A stretch of DNA of 8,582 nucleotides, from contig USIX01000098.1 in assembly GCA_900554895.1 (NCBI GenBank), positions 1-8,582 of the forward strand. Direction: 5' to 3'. The position numbers were made by a program, and so were the translations under genes. A model generated the notes under the pieces. That model made no database searches and had not been told where the DNA came from. It saw only the letters and a list, made by a program, of their open reading frames with translations. Within the stretch, counting starts at the first letter, position 1. Each line of letters begins with the position of its first letter. Positions 1 through 6,919 of the stretch are shown in pieces. This DNA is from an uncultured Megamonas sp. (GTDB lineage Bacteria; Bacillota; Negativicutes; Selenomonadales; Selenomonadaceae).

Positions 1-52
1 AGCAACGCCCTGAAGCTGGCCTGCCCCTTTACCTCCGCCCTCAGCGAGGCGG

Positions 53-67
53 GCCTAAAATTTAGGC
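53..67. repeat. 15-bp near-perfect palindrome at the GC/AT junction
   Basis: GCCTAAA and TTTAGGC are exact 7-base inverted arms around a single A at 60. The palindrome sits exactly where base composition changes from GC-rich to AT-rich, and just upstream of the likely -10 element of the antiterminator operon. It could be an operator, or a fold-back sequence at a chimeric join. I cannot tell which. Confidence 0.5.
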
Positions 68-69
68 TG

Positions 70-78
70 TGTTATGAT
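70..78 (+). promoter_or_regulatory. Extended -10 promoter of the beta-glucoside operon (candidate)
   Basis: TGT followed by TATGAT (73-78) matches an extended -10 element with 5 of 6 consensus bases in the hexamer. A start near 85 would put the RAT site (from 91) almost at the 5' end of the transcript, as expected for this regulation. The -35 position (about 50-55) falls in the GC-rich edge and shows no match, so either the extended -10 suffices or the true -35 has been lost or replaced at the window edge. No convincing CcpA cre site was seen. Confidence 0.45.
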
Positions 79-90
79 GATAGCAAAAAA

Positions 91-122
91 GGATAGTTAT
101 TGTTTAAATACAAGCTTGACCT
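91..122 (+). promoter_or_regulatory. RAT site 1 (LicT/BglG-type ribonucleic antiterminator)
   Basis: The segment opens with GGATAGTTATTG and closes with GCTTGACCT, which is the RAT signature: GGAT near the 5' side, and a GC followed by ACC on the 3' side. GG at 91-92 can pair with CC at 120-121, AG at 95-96 with CT at 115-116, and TTG at 100-102 with CAA at 111-113. This leaves the asymmetric internal loops typical of RAT hairpins. Its 3' end (118-122) is also the first part of the terminator stem, so protein-stabilised RAT folding and terminator folding are mutually exclusive. The protein encoded just downstream is the expected ligand. Confidence 0.85.
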
Positions 123-196
123 GTTAAATTAAGAAAGCCATATACTTTTTATGTGAATGGAAGTAGATGTTTTTCTTAATGGAACAGGTCTTTTTT
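118..196 (+). terminator. Leader terminator 1, alternative to RAT 1
   Basis: GACCTGTT (118-125) pairs perfectly with AACAGGTC (183-190). After a 2x2 internal loop, 128-136 pairs with 172-180 for nine more base pairs. Six T's follow at once (191-196). This is a long rho-independent terminator in front of the antiterminator gene. It shares bases 118-122 with the RAT, so antiterminator binding would prevent it from forming. Confidence 0.85.
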
Positions 197-221
197 ATTT
201 TTTGATAAAGGAGTGGAACAG

Positions 222-872
222 TTGTTTTATAAAAAACGCCTAAATAACAATGCGGTTGTTGTCGTCGATGACACGGGAAAAGAGCAGATTTTAACGGGAA
301 AGGGCATTGGCTTTAATGTTAAAATAGGTGCCAGCGTTGATGAAAGCAGGATAGAAAAAATTTTTACGCTGAAAAACGATGTGGATAGTGAAAGATTGCA
401 GGAACTGTTGAAAACAGTGCCTGTCGAGCATGTAGAGCTTGCGGAAGAAATTATTGATTATGCACGAATTCATATTGATAATAAGATAAACGATAATGCT
501 GTCATTTCTTTGTGCGACCATATTTATATGGCAATAGAACGAAAAAAACAGGGGATAGACGTTAAAAATCTGATGCTGTGGGATATAAAGAAATTTTATC
601 GCGATGAATTTGCTGTAGGGCAGTATGCGCTTAAACTGATTGAACAGAAATTCAGCACGGAGCTTACAGAGGATGAAGCCGGATTTATTGCCCTGCATAT
701 CGTTAATGCTCAGCTTGATTTACATGCAAAATCCGTTAATGAAATAACAAAGCTTATGCAGGAGATTGAAACGATAGTTCGACTTACATTTTCCATATCG
801 CTTGATGTTAAGTCCGTTTATTATTACAGATTTATTACTCATCTGAAATTTTTCACGGAGCGTATCCGGTAA
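222..872 (+). CDS. licT: LicT/BglG-family transcriptional antiterminator, truncated by frameshift
   Basis: This RNA-binding antiterminator of the beta-glucoside operon would bind RAT sites in the leader mRNA and stop terminators forming. I start it at TTG 222. AAGGAG (208-213) lies 8 bases upstream, and the N-terminus MFYKKRLNNN then aligns without gaps to LicT; the GTG at 213 overlaps the ribosome site. The CAT RNA-binding domain is at about 1-55 (Asn10, Gly26 and Phe31 conserved), and PRD1 at about 60-168, with regulatory histidines His100 and His159. PRD2 begins at about 170 and has His207 (THLKFF). The frame then hits TAA at 870-872, giving 216 residues. Removing T870 restores ...RIRKVYENQD..., a total of 277 residues, which matches the length I know for B. 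subtilis LicT. Most of PRD2, including its second histidine, is therefore out of frame. PRDs are phosphorylated by HPr and the cognate EII, so loss of PRD2 should alter sugar control. A sequencing error is possible. Confidence 0.88.
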   Translation: MFYKKRLNNNAVVVVDDTGKEQILTGKGIGFNVKIGASVDESRIEKIFTLKNDVDSERLQELLKTVPVEHVELAEEIIDYARIHIDNKINDNAVISLCDHIYMAIERKKQGIDVKNLMLWDIKKFYRDEFAVGQYALKLIEQKFSTELTEDEAGFIALHIVNAQLDLHAKSVNEITKLMQEIETIVRLTFSISLDVKSVYYYRFITHLKFFTERIR

Positions 873-1056
873 GGTGTATGAAAATCAGGATGTCGCCGGT
901 ATGCTGGAGCTTGTACGGAGCAAGTATCCGCAGACGAGCGTATGCGTTGAAAAAATTGCTCGGTTTCTGCAGAAAAAATATGGTTACAAACTGAGTGATG
1001 AGGAAATTTTATATTTAAGTATTCATATATCGAGGATAATTCAGGTTTCAAACTGA
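873..1056 (+). pseudogene. licT: Detached C-terminal part of the antiterminator (rest of PRD2)
   Basis: This is the +1-frame continuation of the preceding gene. It encodes about 60 residues ending ...LSDEEILYLSIHISRIIQVSN, which is the conserved end of PRD2. Its SIHI histidine corresponds to residue 268 of the repaired protein and to the fourth PRD histidine of LicT. It cannot be read in frame because of the extra T at 870. A GTG at 874 lies one base after the upstream stop, so termination-reinitiation could in principle produce it as a separate peptide. The only Shine-Dalgarno-like sequence (GGAG, 857-860) is 13 bases away, so this is weak. The intact coding sense up to its natural TGA suggests a very recent lesion or a sequencing or assembly error. 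Confidence 0.8.
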
Positions 1057-1078
1057 TTTTTATTTATACAGTCATAAA

Positions 1079-1106
1079 GGATAGTTACATTAAGTTGGCT
1101 TGACCT
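1079..1106 (+). promoter_or_regulatory. RAT site 2, in front of the PTS permease gene
   Basis: This second copy of the RAT signature opens GGATAGTTAC and closes GGCTTGACCT, closely matching RAT 1 but four bases shorter. GG (1079-1080) can pair with CC (1104-1105), and AGTT (1083-1086) with GGCT (1097-1100) using G-U pairs. It lies in the 81-base gap between the antiterminator gene and the permease gene. Its last bases (1103-1106) are also the first bases of the next hairpin. Confidence 0.85.
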
Positions 1107-1137
1107 TCATTATATATATTAAATGGAGGTAATTTTT
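1103..1137 (+). terminator. Hairpin after RAT 2: weak terminator and/or Shine-Dalgarno sequestering stem
   Basis: ACCTTCATT (1103-1111) pairs with AATGGAGGT (1122-1130) over nine base pairs, one of them G-U, with a 10-base AT-rich loop. Five T's follow at 1133-1137, after two A's. The 3' arm contains GGAGG (1125-1129), the ribosome site for the ATG at 1138. The hairpin could terminate transcription, block translation, or both. Folding of RAT 2 takes bases 1103-1105 out of the stem and would loosen it. The T-run is short and interrupted, so termination alone may be inefficient. Confidence 0.6.
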
Positions 1138-3093
1138 ATGTATGAGGAATTGGCAAAACAAATTATCGAACATGTCGGCGGCAGTGAAAATGTTATAAGT
1201 CTAACACACTGTATCACTCGTCTGCGTTTTAAATTGCGTGATGAGAAAAAAGCGGATGACGAGTATCTGAAAAATCTGGACGGTGTTGTAACAGTTATGA
1301 AAAGCGGCGGTCAGTACCAGGTTGTTATCGGTAATAAAGTTGCCGATGTTTATGCAAAGGTTATGCCGCTACTCGGTACACAGAATGCGGCGGATAAGGA
1401 AGATACGGTGCAGAACCAGAAAATACTTGACAGATTTATTGATATAATCTCCGGTATTTTCCAGCCGATTTTGGGCGTGATGGCGGCATGCGGTATGATT
1501 AAGGGGTTCAATGTGCTGTTTTTCGCCATGGGATTTTATTCCGATACTTCAGGCGGATATCTTGTGCTCAACGCTATCGGTGATGCTTTATTCATGTTTC
1601 TGCCGTTGTTTTTAGGCTACACTTCAGCGCAGAAATTCGGCTTAAAACAGATGGTCGGTCTTGTCATCGGGGCAATTATGTGTTATCCGACTATTCAAAA
1701 CAGTATGCTGGGCAGGATTTTTGAACCGATGTATACCGTTTTTGACGGAACGATATTCGCAACGCCTGTTTATATAGACTTTTTCGGCATTCCGCTCATG
1801 GCGATGGATTATACTTCTACGGTAATTCTCGTTATTTTTATCGTGTATTTTGCCAGCAAATGCGAAAAGTTGTTTAATAAGCATGTGCCGGATTTGGTGA
1901 AATTCTTCTTTGTGCCTATGCTGACAGTCATAATCGCTATTCCGGCAGGGCTATTGTTAATCGGTCCTGTTACGACGCTCGGTGCAAACATTATTGCCGA
2001 TACCGTAATGAATATCCGTGATATTTCGCCGCTCATTGCCGGTGCTGTTGTCGGTCTTACATGGCAGATTTTGGTTATTTTCGGTCTGCACTGGGGATTT
2101 ATTCCGATTTACATCAATAATATTGTTACGTACGGCTATGATAATGTAATGATGCCGTTTTTTGCCTGTACTTTCGCCACATCTGCCGTAGTTCTGGCTA
2201 TTTTCTGCAAAACAAAGGATAAAAAATTAAAGGAAATGTGTCTGCCGAACTTTATTTCCGGCATTTTCGGCGTAACGGAACCTGCCATTTACGGTATTTT
2301 AGTACCGCTTAAAAAGCCGTTGATTGTCAGCTGTATTGCAGGAGGTATCGGCGGCGGATTTTACGGTGCCTTCAATTTCCGCAAATTCATGATGGGCGGC
2401 ATGGGCATATTTGAATTTCCGGCAATGGTTGCGCCGGACGGTTCACTCAGTAATTTAATGGTGGCGTTTGCCGGCGTGGCTATCACAATGGTAGTTGCCT
2501 TTGTTATGATGTTCGTTACATTCAAGGATAAGCAGACGGTTGCCGTATCTATTGCAAATGCAGCTGCCGCTGAAAAGACGACTGTTGCGGAAACTGAAAA
2601 AAGTAGTTCCGGTGAAAATAAAAATGAAAAACTCATTAAAAATATTGAAATCAAAAGTCCTCTGAAAGGCAGTATAATTCCGCTGAGCCAGGTTCAGGAC
2701 GGTGCATTTGCGGCGGAAATACTGGGGAAAGGTGCGGCAGTCGTTCCGCAGGAGGGAATTGTAACATCTCCTGTAAACGGCACGGTAAGTACGCTTTTTC
2801 CTACACTTCACGCCATAGGTATCATGTCGGACGAAGGTGCAGAGCTTTTAATCCATATCGGGCTCAATACGGTGCAAATGAACGGCAAAGGTTTTAAAGC
2901 GTTCGTTCAGCAGGGCGATAAAATCACGGTCGGTCAGAAACTCATTGAATTCGACATGGACTTACTGCAAAAAGAAGGCTACTGTCTGGAAACGCCTGTT
3001 GTCGTAACGAATACGGCAAATTATCTTGATGTTCTGGCGGAAAATTCTAAAGATGTATCGTGCGGCGAACCCTTGCTGCATATTGTGAAATAA
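1138..3093 (+). CDS. bglP: Beta-glucoside-specific PTS permease, EIIBCA
   Basis: This inner-membrane permease of the glucose/beta-glucoside PTS superfamily imports beta-glucosides (salicin, arbutin or cellobiose type) and phosphorylates them at C6 using phosphate from PEP via EI and HPr. The ATG at 1138 is chosen because GGAGG (1125-1129) sits 8 bases upstream; the in-frame ATG at 1123 overlaps that site. The 651 residues carry all domains in BglP order. EIIB is at about 1-85, with phospho-Cys25 in HCITRLRF. EIIC spans about 100-465, with many hydrophobic segments and the conserved GVTEPAIYG at 378-386. A polar Ala/Glu/Ser/Lys linker lies at about 472-497. EIIA (glucose type) runs from about 500 to 645, with His558 (LHAIGI) and catalytic His573 (LLIHIGLNT). 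It lies between the antiterminator gene and the phospho-glucosidase. Members of this family also phosphorylate and inactivate their BglG/LicT partner when substrate is absent. The protein looks intact; the exact sugar is not determined. Confidence 0.95.
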   Translation: MYEELAKQIIEHVGGSENVISLTHCITRLRFKLRDEKKADDEYLKNLDGVVTVMKSGGQYQVVIGNKVADVYAKVMPLLGTQNAADKEDTVQNQKILDRFIDIISGIFQPILGVMAACGMIKGFNVLFFAMGFYSDTSGGYLVLNAIGDALFMFLPLFLGYTSAQKFGLKQMVGLVIGAIMCYPTIQNSMLGRIFEPMYTVFDGTIFATPVYIDFFGIPLMAMDYTSTVILVIFIVYFASKCEKLFNKHVPDLVKFFFVPMLTVIIAIPAGLLLIGPVTTLGANIIADTVMNIRDISPLIAGAVVGLTWQILVIFGLHWGFIPIYINNIVTYGYDNVMMPFFACTFATSAVVLAIFCKTKDKKLKEMCLPNFISGIFGVTEPAIYGILVPLKKPLIVSCIAGGIGGGFYGAFNFRKFMMGGMGIFEFPAMVAPDGSLSNLMVAFAGVAITMVVAFVMMFVTFKDKQTVAVSIANAAAAEKTTVAETEKSSSGENKNEKLIKNIEIKSPLKGSIIPLSQVQDGAFAAEILGKGAAVVPQEGIVTSPVNGTVSTLFPTLHAIGIMSDEGAELLIHIGLNTVQMNGKGFKAFVQQGDKITVGQKLIEFDMDLLQKEGYCLETPVVVTNTANYLDVLAENSKDVSCGEPLLHIVK

Positions 3094-4530
<1,437 letters not shown>

Positions 4531-4533
4531 AAC

Positions 4534-4565
4534 AAAAAGCAGGTACTTTAATGTACCTGCTTTTT
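4534..4565. terminator. Bidirectional rho-independent terminator
   Basis: GCAGGTAC (4539-4546) and GTACCTGC (4553-4560) form a perfect 8-bp stem with a 6-base loop. Five A's (4534-4538) precede it and five T's (4561-4565) follow. It begins 4 bases after the bglA stop on the + strand and lies 9 bases past the stop of the convergent - strand gene, so it can end both transcripts. Confidence 0.92.
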
Positions 4566-4573
4566 CATCTCAA

Positions 4574-5179
4574 TTATAATGTCAAATATTTATAATATGA
4601 ACCGATGAAGAGGCTGAAACCGATAATTCCGGTTAGAGAACCTGCATACCAGTAATATTTTATTTTGCTGATTGCTGTAAGAGAAGATAATAAAATACCT
4701 ATCTGTAAAAAAATCAAGGCATTACCGAAGTCTGCCGAAATTTCCTTAGTGGCAAGGTGCTTTTTTTCTGCTAATTTGGCTTTCTGAGATAATATCTCCT
4801 CTTCTGCTTTATATTGAGTGATTTTCTGCTCATAAGCTGCTTTTTTGGCGTAAAGTTCCTGCTGCAACTTGTTGTTATGGGTCAAATCGGTTTTGGCCAG
4901 CTCGATTTCAATATTATAAAGTTCAGTTTCTAAAGTAGTTTTTTTTATTGTTTTTGATTGGTAATGCGACCAATGGTTGAATGCCTCATTTTGGCTGATT
5001 ACCACCTGATTGCCAAGACTTGCTGCTTTAAATGAAGCAAGCGTGCCGACTACGGCTAAAATCAAAGTCGTTACCGCTACCAGAGTTTTCAAGGTTTTTG
5101 ACCATGATTTTGTGATAACTTCTTCATGATACTCCTTTATAATATTGTCATTGTCTGTCTGTTTCCTGTCGGGGTCCAT
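4574..5179 (-). CDS. DUF4337-like membrane protein with central coiled coil
   Basis: This 201-residue protein has unknown function. A charged N-terminus of about 30 residues is followed by a hydrophobic segment (about 31-50), then the motif QNEAFNHWSHYQSKTIKK (63-80), which resembles the NEA...W..YQ.K..K core of DUF4337 proteins. A Glu/Lys/Gln-rich stretch (about 83-147) is likely coiled coil. Two C-terminal hydrophobic segments follow (about 152-170 and 176-194). It probably sits in the cytoplasmic membrane with the helical part on one side. The family assignment is from memory of the motif and is not certain. ATG 5179 is preceded by a weak AGAGATG-like ribosome site. The gene has its own promoter, lies downstream of a MerR gene on the same strand, and converges on bglA. 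The long coiled coil between membrane anchors suggests a scaffold or stress-related role, but that is a guess. Confidence 0.8.
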   Translation of the reverse strand: MDPDRKQTDNDNIIKEYHEEVITKSWSKTLKTLVAVTTLILAVVGTLASFKAASLGNQVVISQNEAFNHWSHYQSKTIKKTTLETELYNIEIELAKTDLTHNNKLQQELYAKKAAYEQKITQYKAEEEILSQKAKLAEKKHLATKEISADFGNALIFLQIGILLSSLTAISKIKYYWYAGSLTGIIGFSLFIGSYYKYLTL

Positions 5180-5226
5180 AAATCATCTCTTTCTTTATAT
5201 ATTAATATGATAATACTTATTTGATA

Positions 5227-5255
5227 ATTATAACTGATTTTATATTTTTTAGCAA
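5227..5255 (-). promoter_or_regulatory. Promoter of the DUF4337-like gene
   Basis: On the - strand, TTGCTA (5250-5255) is followed after exactly 17 bases by a consensus TATAAT (5227-5232). A start near 5220 gives a leader of about 40 bases to the ATG at 5179. It sits in the 82-base gap behind the MerR stop codon, so the membrane protein can be expressed independently of the MerR gene. I see no clear terminator in the same gap, so read-through from the MerR gene is also possible. Confidence 0.6.
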
Positions 5256-5261
5256 TTAATA

Positions 5262-5651
5262 TTATTTTTTTGATATTTGTTCTTTCAGCTTATTTTCTTC
5301 CGGAATGATAATTTCTTCATAACGGTCTACTTTTTTATTGAGGCGCTCAATGACTAAATTCATGGTATCAACCTGTTTTTGCAGCCGGTCGCGCTGTTCT
5401 TTTAAAATTTCCTTGCGAGCTTCGGCTGTTCCCTCTTGATAGAATAATTTGATGTAGTCAATGAGGGCTTCAATTTGAACGCCTGCATTGCGCATACATT
5501 TCACAAATTCAATCCAGTTGCATGAAACTTCATCAAAATCGCGTATGCCGTTTGCTTTGCGCGGTATCGGCGGCAATAATCCGATGCGTTCATAATATCT
5601 GATTGTATCGGCGGAAATATTGTATTTTTCACTGACTTCTTTTATTGTCAT
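5262..5651 (-). CDS. MerR-family transcriptional regulator
   Basis: This 129-residue DNA-binding regulator has the typical layout. A winged-helix N-terminus opens MTIKEVSEKYNISADTIRYY with ERIGLLPP just after it (residues 1-30), then a second helix-turn-helix part follows, and a long coiled coil (about 80-120) for dimerisation. It has no C-terminal effector domain. It contains two cysteines in the DNA-binding half (SCNW and KCMRN) but no CxC or CxxC metal-binding cluster at the C-terminus, so it resembles the small AdhR/YyaN-like group rather than metal sensors; the inducer is unknown. I start at 5651 because AGGAG lies 8 bases upstream and the protein then begins at the conserved helix. An upstream in-frame start at 5723 would add 24 residues unlike the family and would run through the promoter. 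It likely regulates itself and possibly the DUF4337-like neighbour. Confidence 0.88.
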   Translation of the reverse strand: MTIKEVSEKYNISADTIRYYERIGLLPPIPRKANGIRDFDEVSCNWIEFVKCMRNAGVQIEALIDYIKLFYQEGTAEARKEILKEQRDRLQKQVDTMNLVIERLNKKVDRYEEIIIPEENKLKEQISKK

Positions 5652-5688
5652 AATATCAACTCCTGTTTGACGTTTTATTGTTAAATTT

Positions 5689-5719
5689 ATAATATCATTT
5701 GAAGTTGGCTTAAAGTCAA
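5689..5719 (-). promoter_or_regulatory. MerR gene promoter with 19-bp spacer and imperfect dyad
   Basis: On the - strand, TTGACT (5714-5719) and TATTAT (5689-5694) are separated by 19 bases. This over-long spacer is characteristic of promoters activated by MerR proteins, which untwist the DNA. The spacer region holds an imperfect inverted repeat, read on the + strand as TTTGAAG (5698-5704) and CTTAAAG (5709-5715), with 5 of 7 positions symmetrical. This suggests an autoregulated promoter. Operator identity is inferred from geometry only. Confidence 0.55.
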
Positions 5720-5765
5720 TCAAAAACTTATTTTTTATGTATTAATAAAAACTTATAAAAAAACC

Positions 5766-5794
5766 TTGACATTTTGTCTTAATGGTGATACTCT
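5766..5794 (+). promoter_or_regulatory. Housekeeping promoter of the hrcA heat-shock operon
   Basis: A perfect -35 TTGACA (5766-5771) is followed after 17 bases by TACTCT (5789-5794). The -10 is poor, but TGA at 5786-5788 gives it an extended -10. GATACT (5787-5792) is an alternative -10 with a short 15-base spacer. A start near 5801 puts the CIRCE operator at the very beginning of the transcript, as is usual for this operon. Confidence 0.75.
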
Positions 5795-5806
5795 CTTAAT
5801 TAGAAG

Positions 5807-5833
5807 TTAGCACTCACTACTATAGAGTGCTAA
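5807..5833 (+). promoter_or_regulatory. CIRCE operator (HrcA binding site)
   Basis: TTAGCACTC (5807-5815), nine bases, then GAGTGCTAA (5825-5833) is a perfect match to the CIRCE consensus with exact 9-base arms and the standard 9-base spacer. HrcA, encoded next, binds it as a dimer to repress the operon until heat or misfolded protein titrates GroEL/ES. Confidence 0.98.
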
Positions 5834-5850
5834 CAACAGGGGTGAAAAAA

Positions 5851-6876
5851 ATGCTAGATGAAAGAAAACAACGCATTCTCCGAGCCATTGTAGATGACTA
5901 TATTTCTACAGCAGAGCCGATTGGCTCCCGAACAATCGCCAAAAAATACGGTTTGGGAATTAGCCCTGCTACTATTCGCAATGAAATGGCTGACTTGGAA
6001 ACGCTAGGTTATATTAAGCATCTCCATACCTCATCGGGGCGCATCCCTTCATCAAAAGGTTATCGTTTTTATGTAGATGACCTCTTAACGTTGGAACAAT
6101 TGTCGGAGGATGAGAAAAATCTTATCAACAATTGGTATGCCACTAAAGTTCGTTCGGTTGAAGAAATCTTTCGCGAAACAAGTCGCATAATTTCTCAGTT
6201 AACGAAGAATGTTTCTTTAGTTCTGGCACCGCAATTAACTCAGACAGCTTTCAGATATCTGCGTTTTCTACCGCTTGACAGTTCACATGTAATTGCCATT
6301 ATCATGACGGATGCAGGATTTATCAATAATAAAATCCTCAGTATTCCGAGAGGGCTGTCTTTTGATGATTTTGAAAATATCGCAGATGTTTTCAATTTTT
6401 ATCTGAAAGGTCGTCGCCTCAGTGATATCAGCATGGCTTCTATCCGTAAAATCCGTGGTGAAACGGTTAACTCTACAGTATTTAATGCCATAATTAATAT
6501 CATTGATGAAGCTCTGGTTCAGGATAAGAAAAGCCGTCTGTATCTGGGCGGAGCTGGACAACTTATGGAACAGCCGGAATTTCATAATATAGATAAAGTC
6601 AAAAGGATTTTATCTATGCTGGAACAGGAAACTTTGCTCTGCGATATTTTACAGGAACAGCGCGACAAGGGACTGGCTGTTACTATCGGACAGGAAAATA
6701 AATATAATGATATAAAAGATTGCAGCATAATCAGCGCAACGTATCATTTAGACGGCAAACCTGTTGCGACACTGGCCGTTTTAGGCCCGACGCGTATGGA
6801 TTACGGTAAAATTATTTCATTGTTAGAATTTATGAATACAAATCTTGCCAACATATTTCATCGCTTCGATTTGTAG
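5851..6876 (+). CDS. hrcA: Heat-inducible transcription repressor HrcA
   Basis: HrcA is the repressor of class I heat-shock genes. It binds CIRCE and depends on GroE for activity. ATG 5851 is chosen because AGGGGTG (5838-5844) lies 6 bases upstream and the protein starts MLDERKQRILRAIVDDYI as in the family. The GTG at 5827 lies inside a CIRCE arm. The 341 residues are the normal length. The N-terminal winged helix (about 1-75) shows AEPIGSRTIAKKYGLGISPATIRNEMADLE-type conservation and HTSSGRIPSSKGYRFYVD. The rest is the GAF-like HrcA dimerisation domain, with a conserved C-terminal part around LGPTRMDYGKIISLLEFMNT. It is the first gene of the operon hrcA-grpE-dnaK, directly behind its own operator, so it is autoregulated. 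The gene looks intact. Confidence 0.97.
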   Translation: MLDERKQRILRAIVDDYISTAEPIGSRTIAKKYGLGISPATIRNEMADLETLGYIKHLHTSSGRIPSSKGYRFYVDDLLTLEQLSEDEKNLINNWYATKVRSVEEIFRETSRIISQLTKNVSLVLAPQLTQTAFRYLRFLPLDSSHVIAIIMTDAGFINNKILSIPRGLSFDDFENIADVFNFYLKGRRLSDISMASIRKIRGETVNSTVFNAIINIIDEALVQDKKSRLYLGGAGQLMEQPEFHNIDKVKRILSMLEQETLLCDILQEQRDKGLAVTIGQENKYNDIKDCSIISATYHLDGKPVATLAVLGPTRMDYGKIISLLEFMNTNLANIFHRFDL

Positions 6877-6919
6877 CTAGAAATAGCTGTCTTAGAAATA
6901 TAAGAAGGTGGTTTAATTT

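Larger units (their letters stand above)
1..96 (+). other. GC-rich left edge with a short open frame, unidentified
   Basis: Bases 1-55 are about 70% G+C (39 of 55 counted), very unlike the AT-rich DNA that follows. Frame 1 is open from the window edge to a TAG at 94-96, giving 31 residues that I do not recognise. It could be the 3' end of an upstream gene, but its codons turn from GC-rich to AT-rich at about base 56, which argues against one continuous native gene. Bases 35-52 can form a GC-rich hairpin with one bulged base, but no T-run follows, so it is not a convincing terminator. A chimeric contig end is an equally good explanation. Confidence 0.3.

Noticed and set aside
213..221. GTG at 213 as the start of the antiterminator gene
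   Set aside because: It overlaps the AAGGAG ribosome site (208-213); TTG 222 has proper spacing and gives gap-free alignment of NNN and the PRD histidine positions with LicT numbering.
862..880. Programmed frameshift to make full-length antiterminator
   Set aside because: The site CGG-TAA-G offers poor re-pairing for a shifted tRNA, and the upstream GGAG is 9 bases from the stop, unlike the close spacing in prfB; a one-base error or mutation is simpler.
1123..1137. ATG at 1123 as the start of the permease gene
   Set aside because: Its codon lies within or next to the GGAGG ribosome site for ATG 1138, has no SD of its own, and adds five residues not expected before the EIIB domain.
5652..5723. 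Upstream extension of the MerR protein to an ATG at 5723
   Set aside because: The extra 24 residues do not resemble the family, run through the promoter elements, and the internal start at 5651 has an ideal AGGAG.
5722..5756. Direct repeat AAAAACTTAT at 5722-5731 and 5747-5756
   Set aside because: It is a short repeat in a very AT-rich gap, easily due to chance; there is no symmetry or spacing that suggests a binding site.
5827..5850. GTG at 5827 as start of hrcA
   Set aside because: It lies inside the right arm of CIRCE and has no SD; ATG 5851 has one and fits the family N-terminus.
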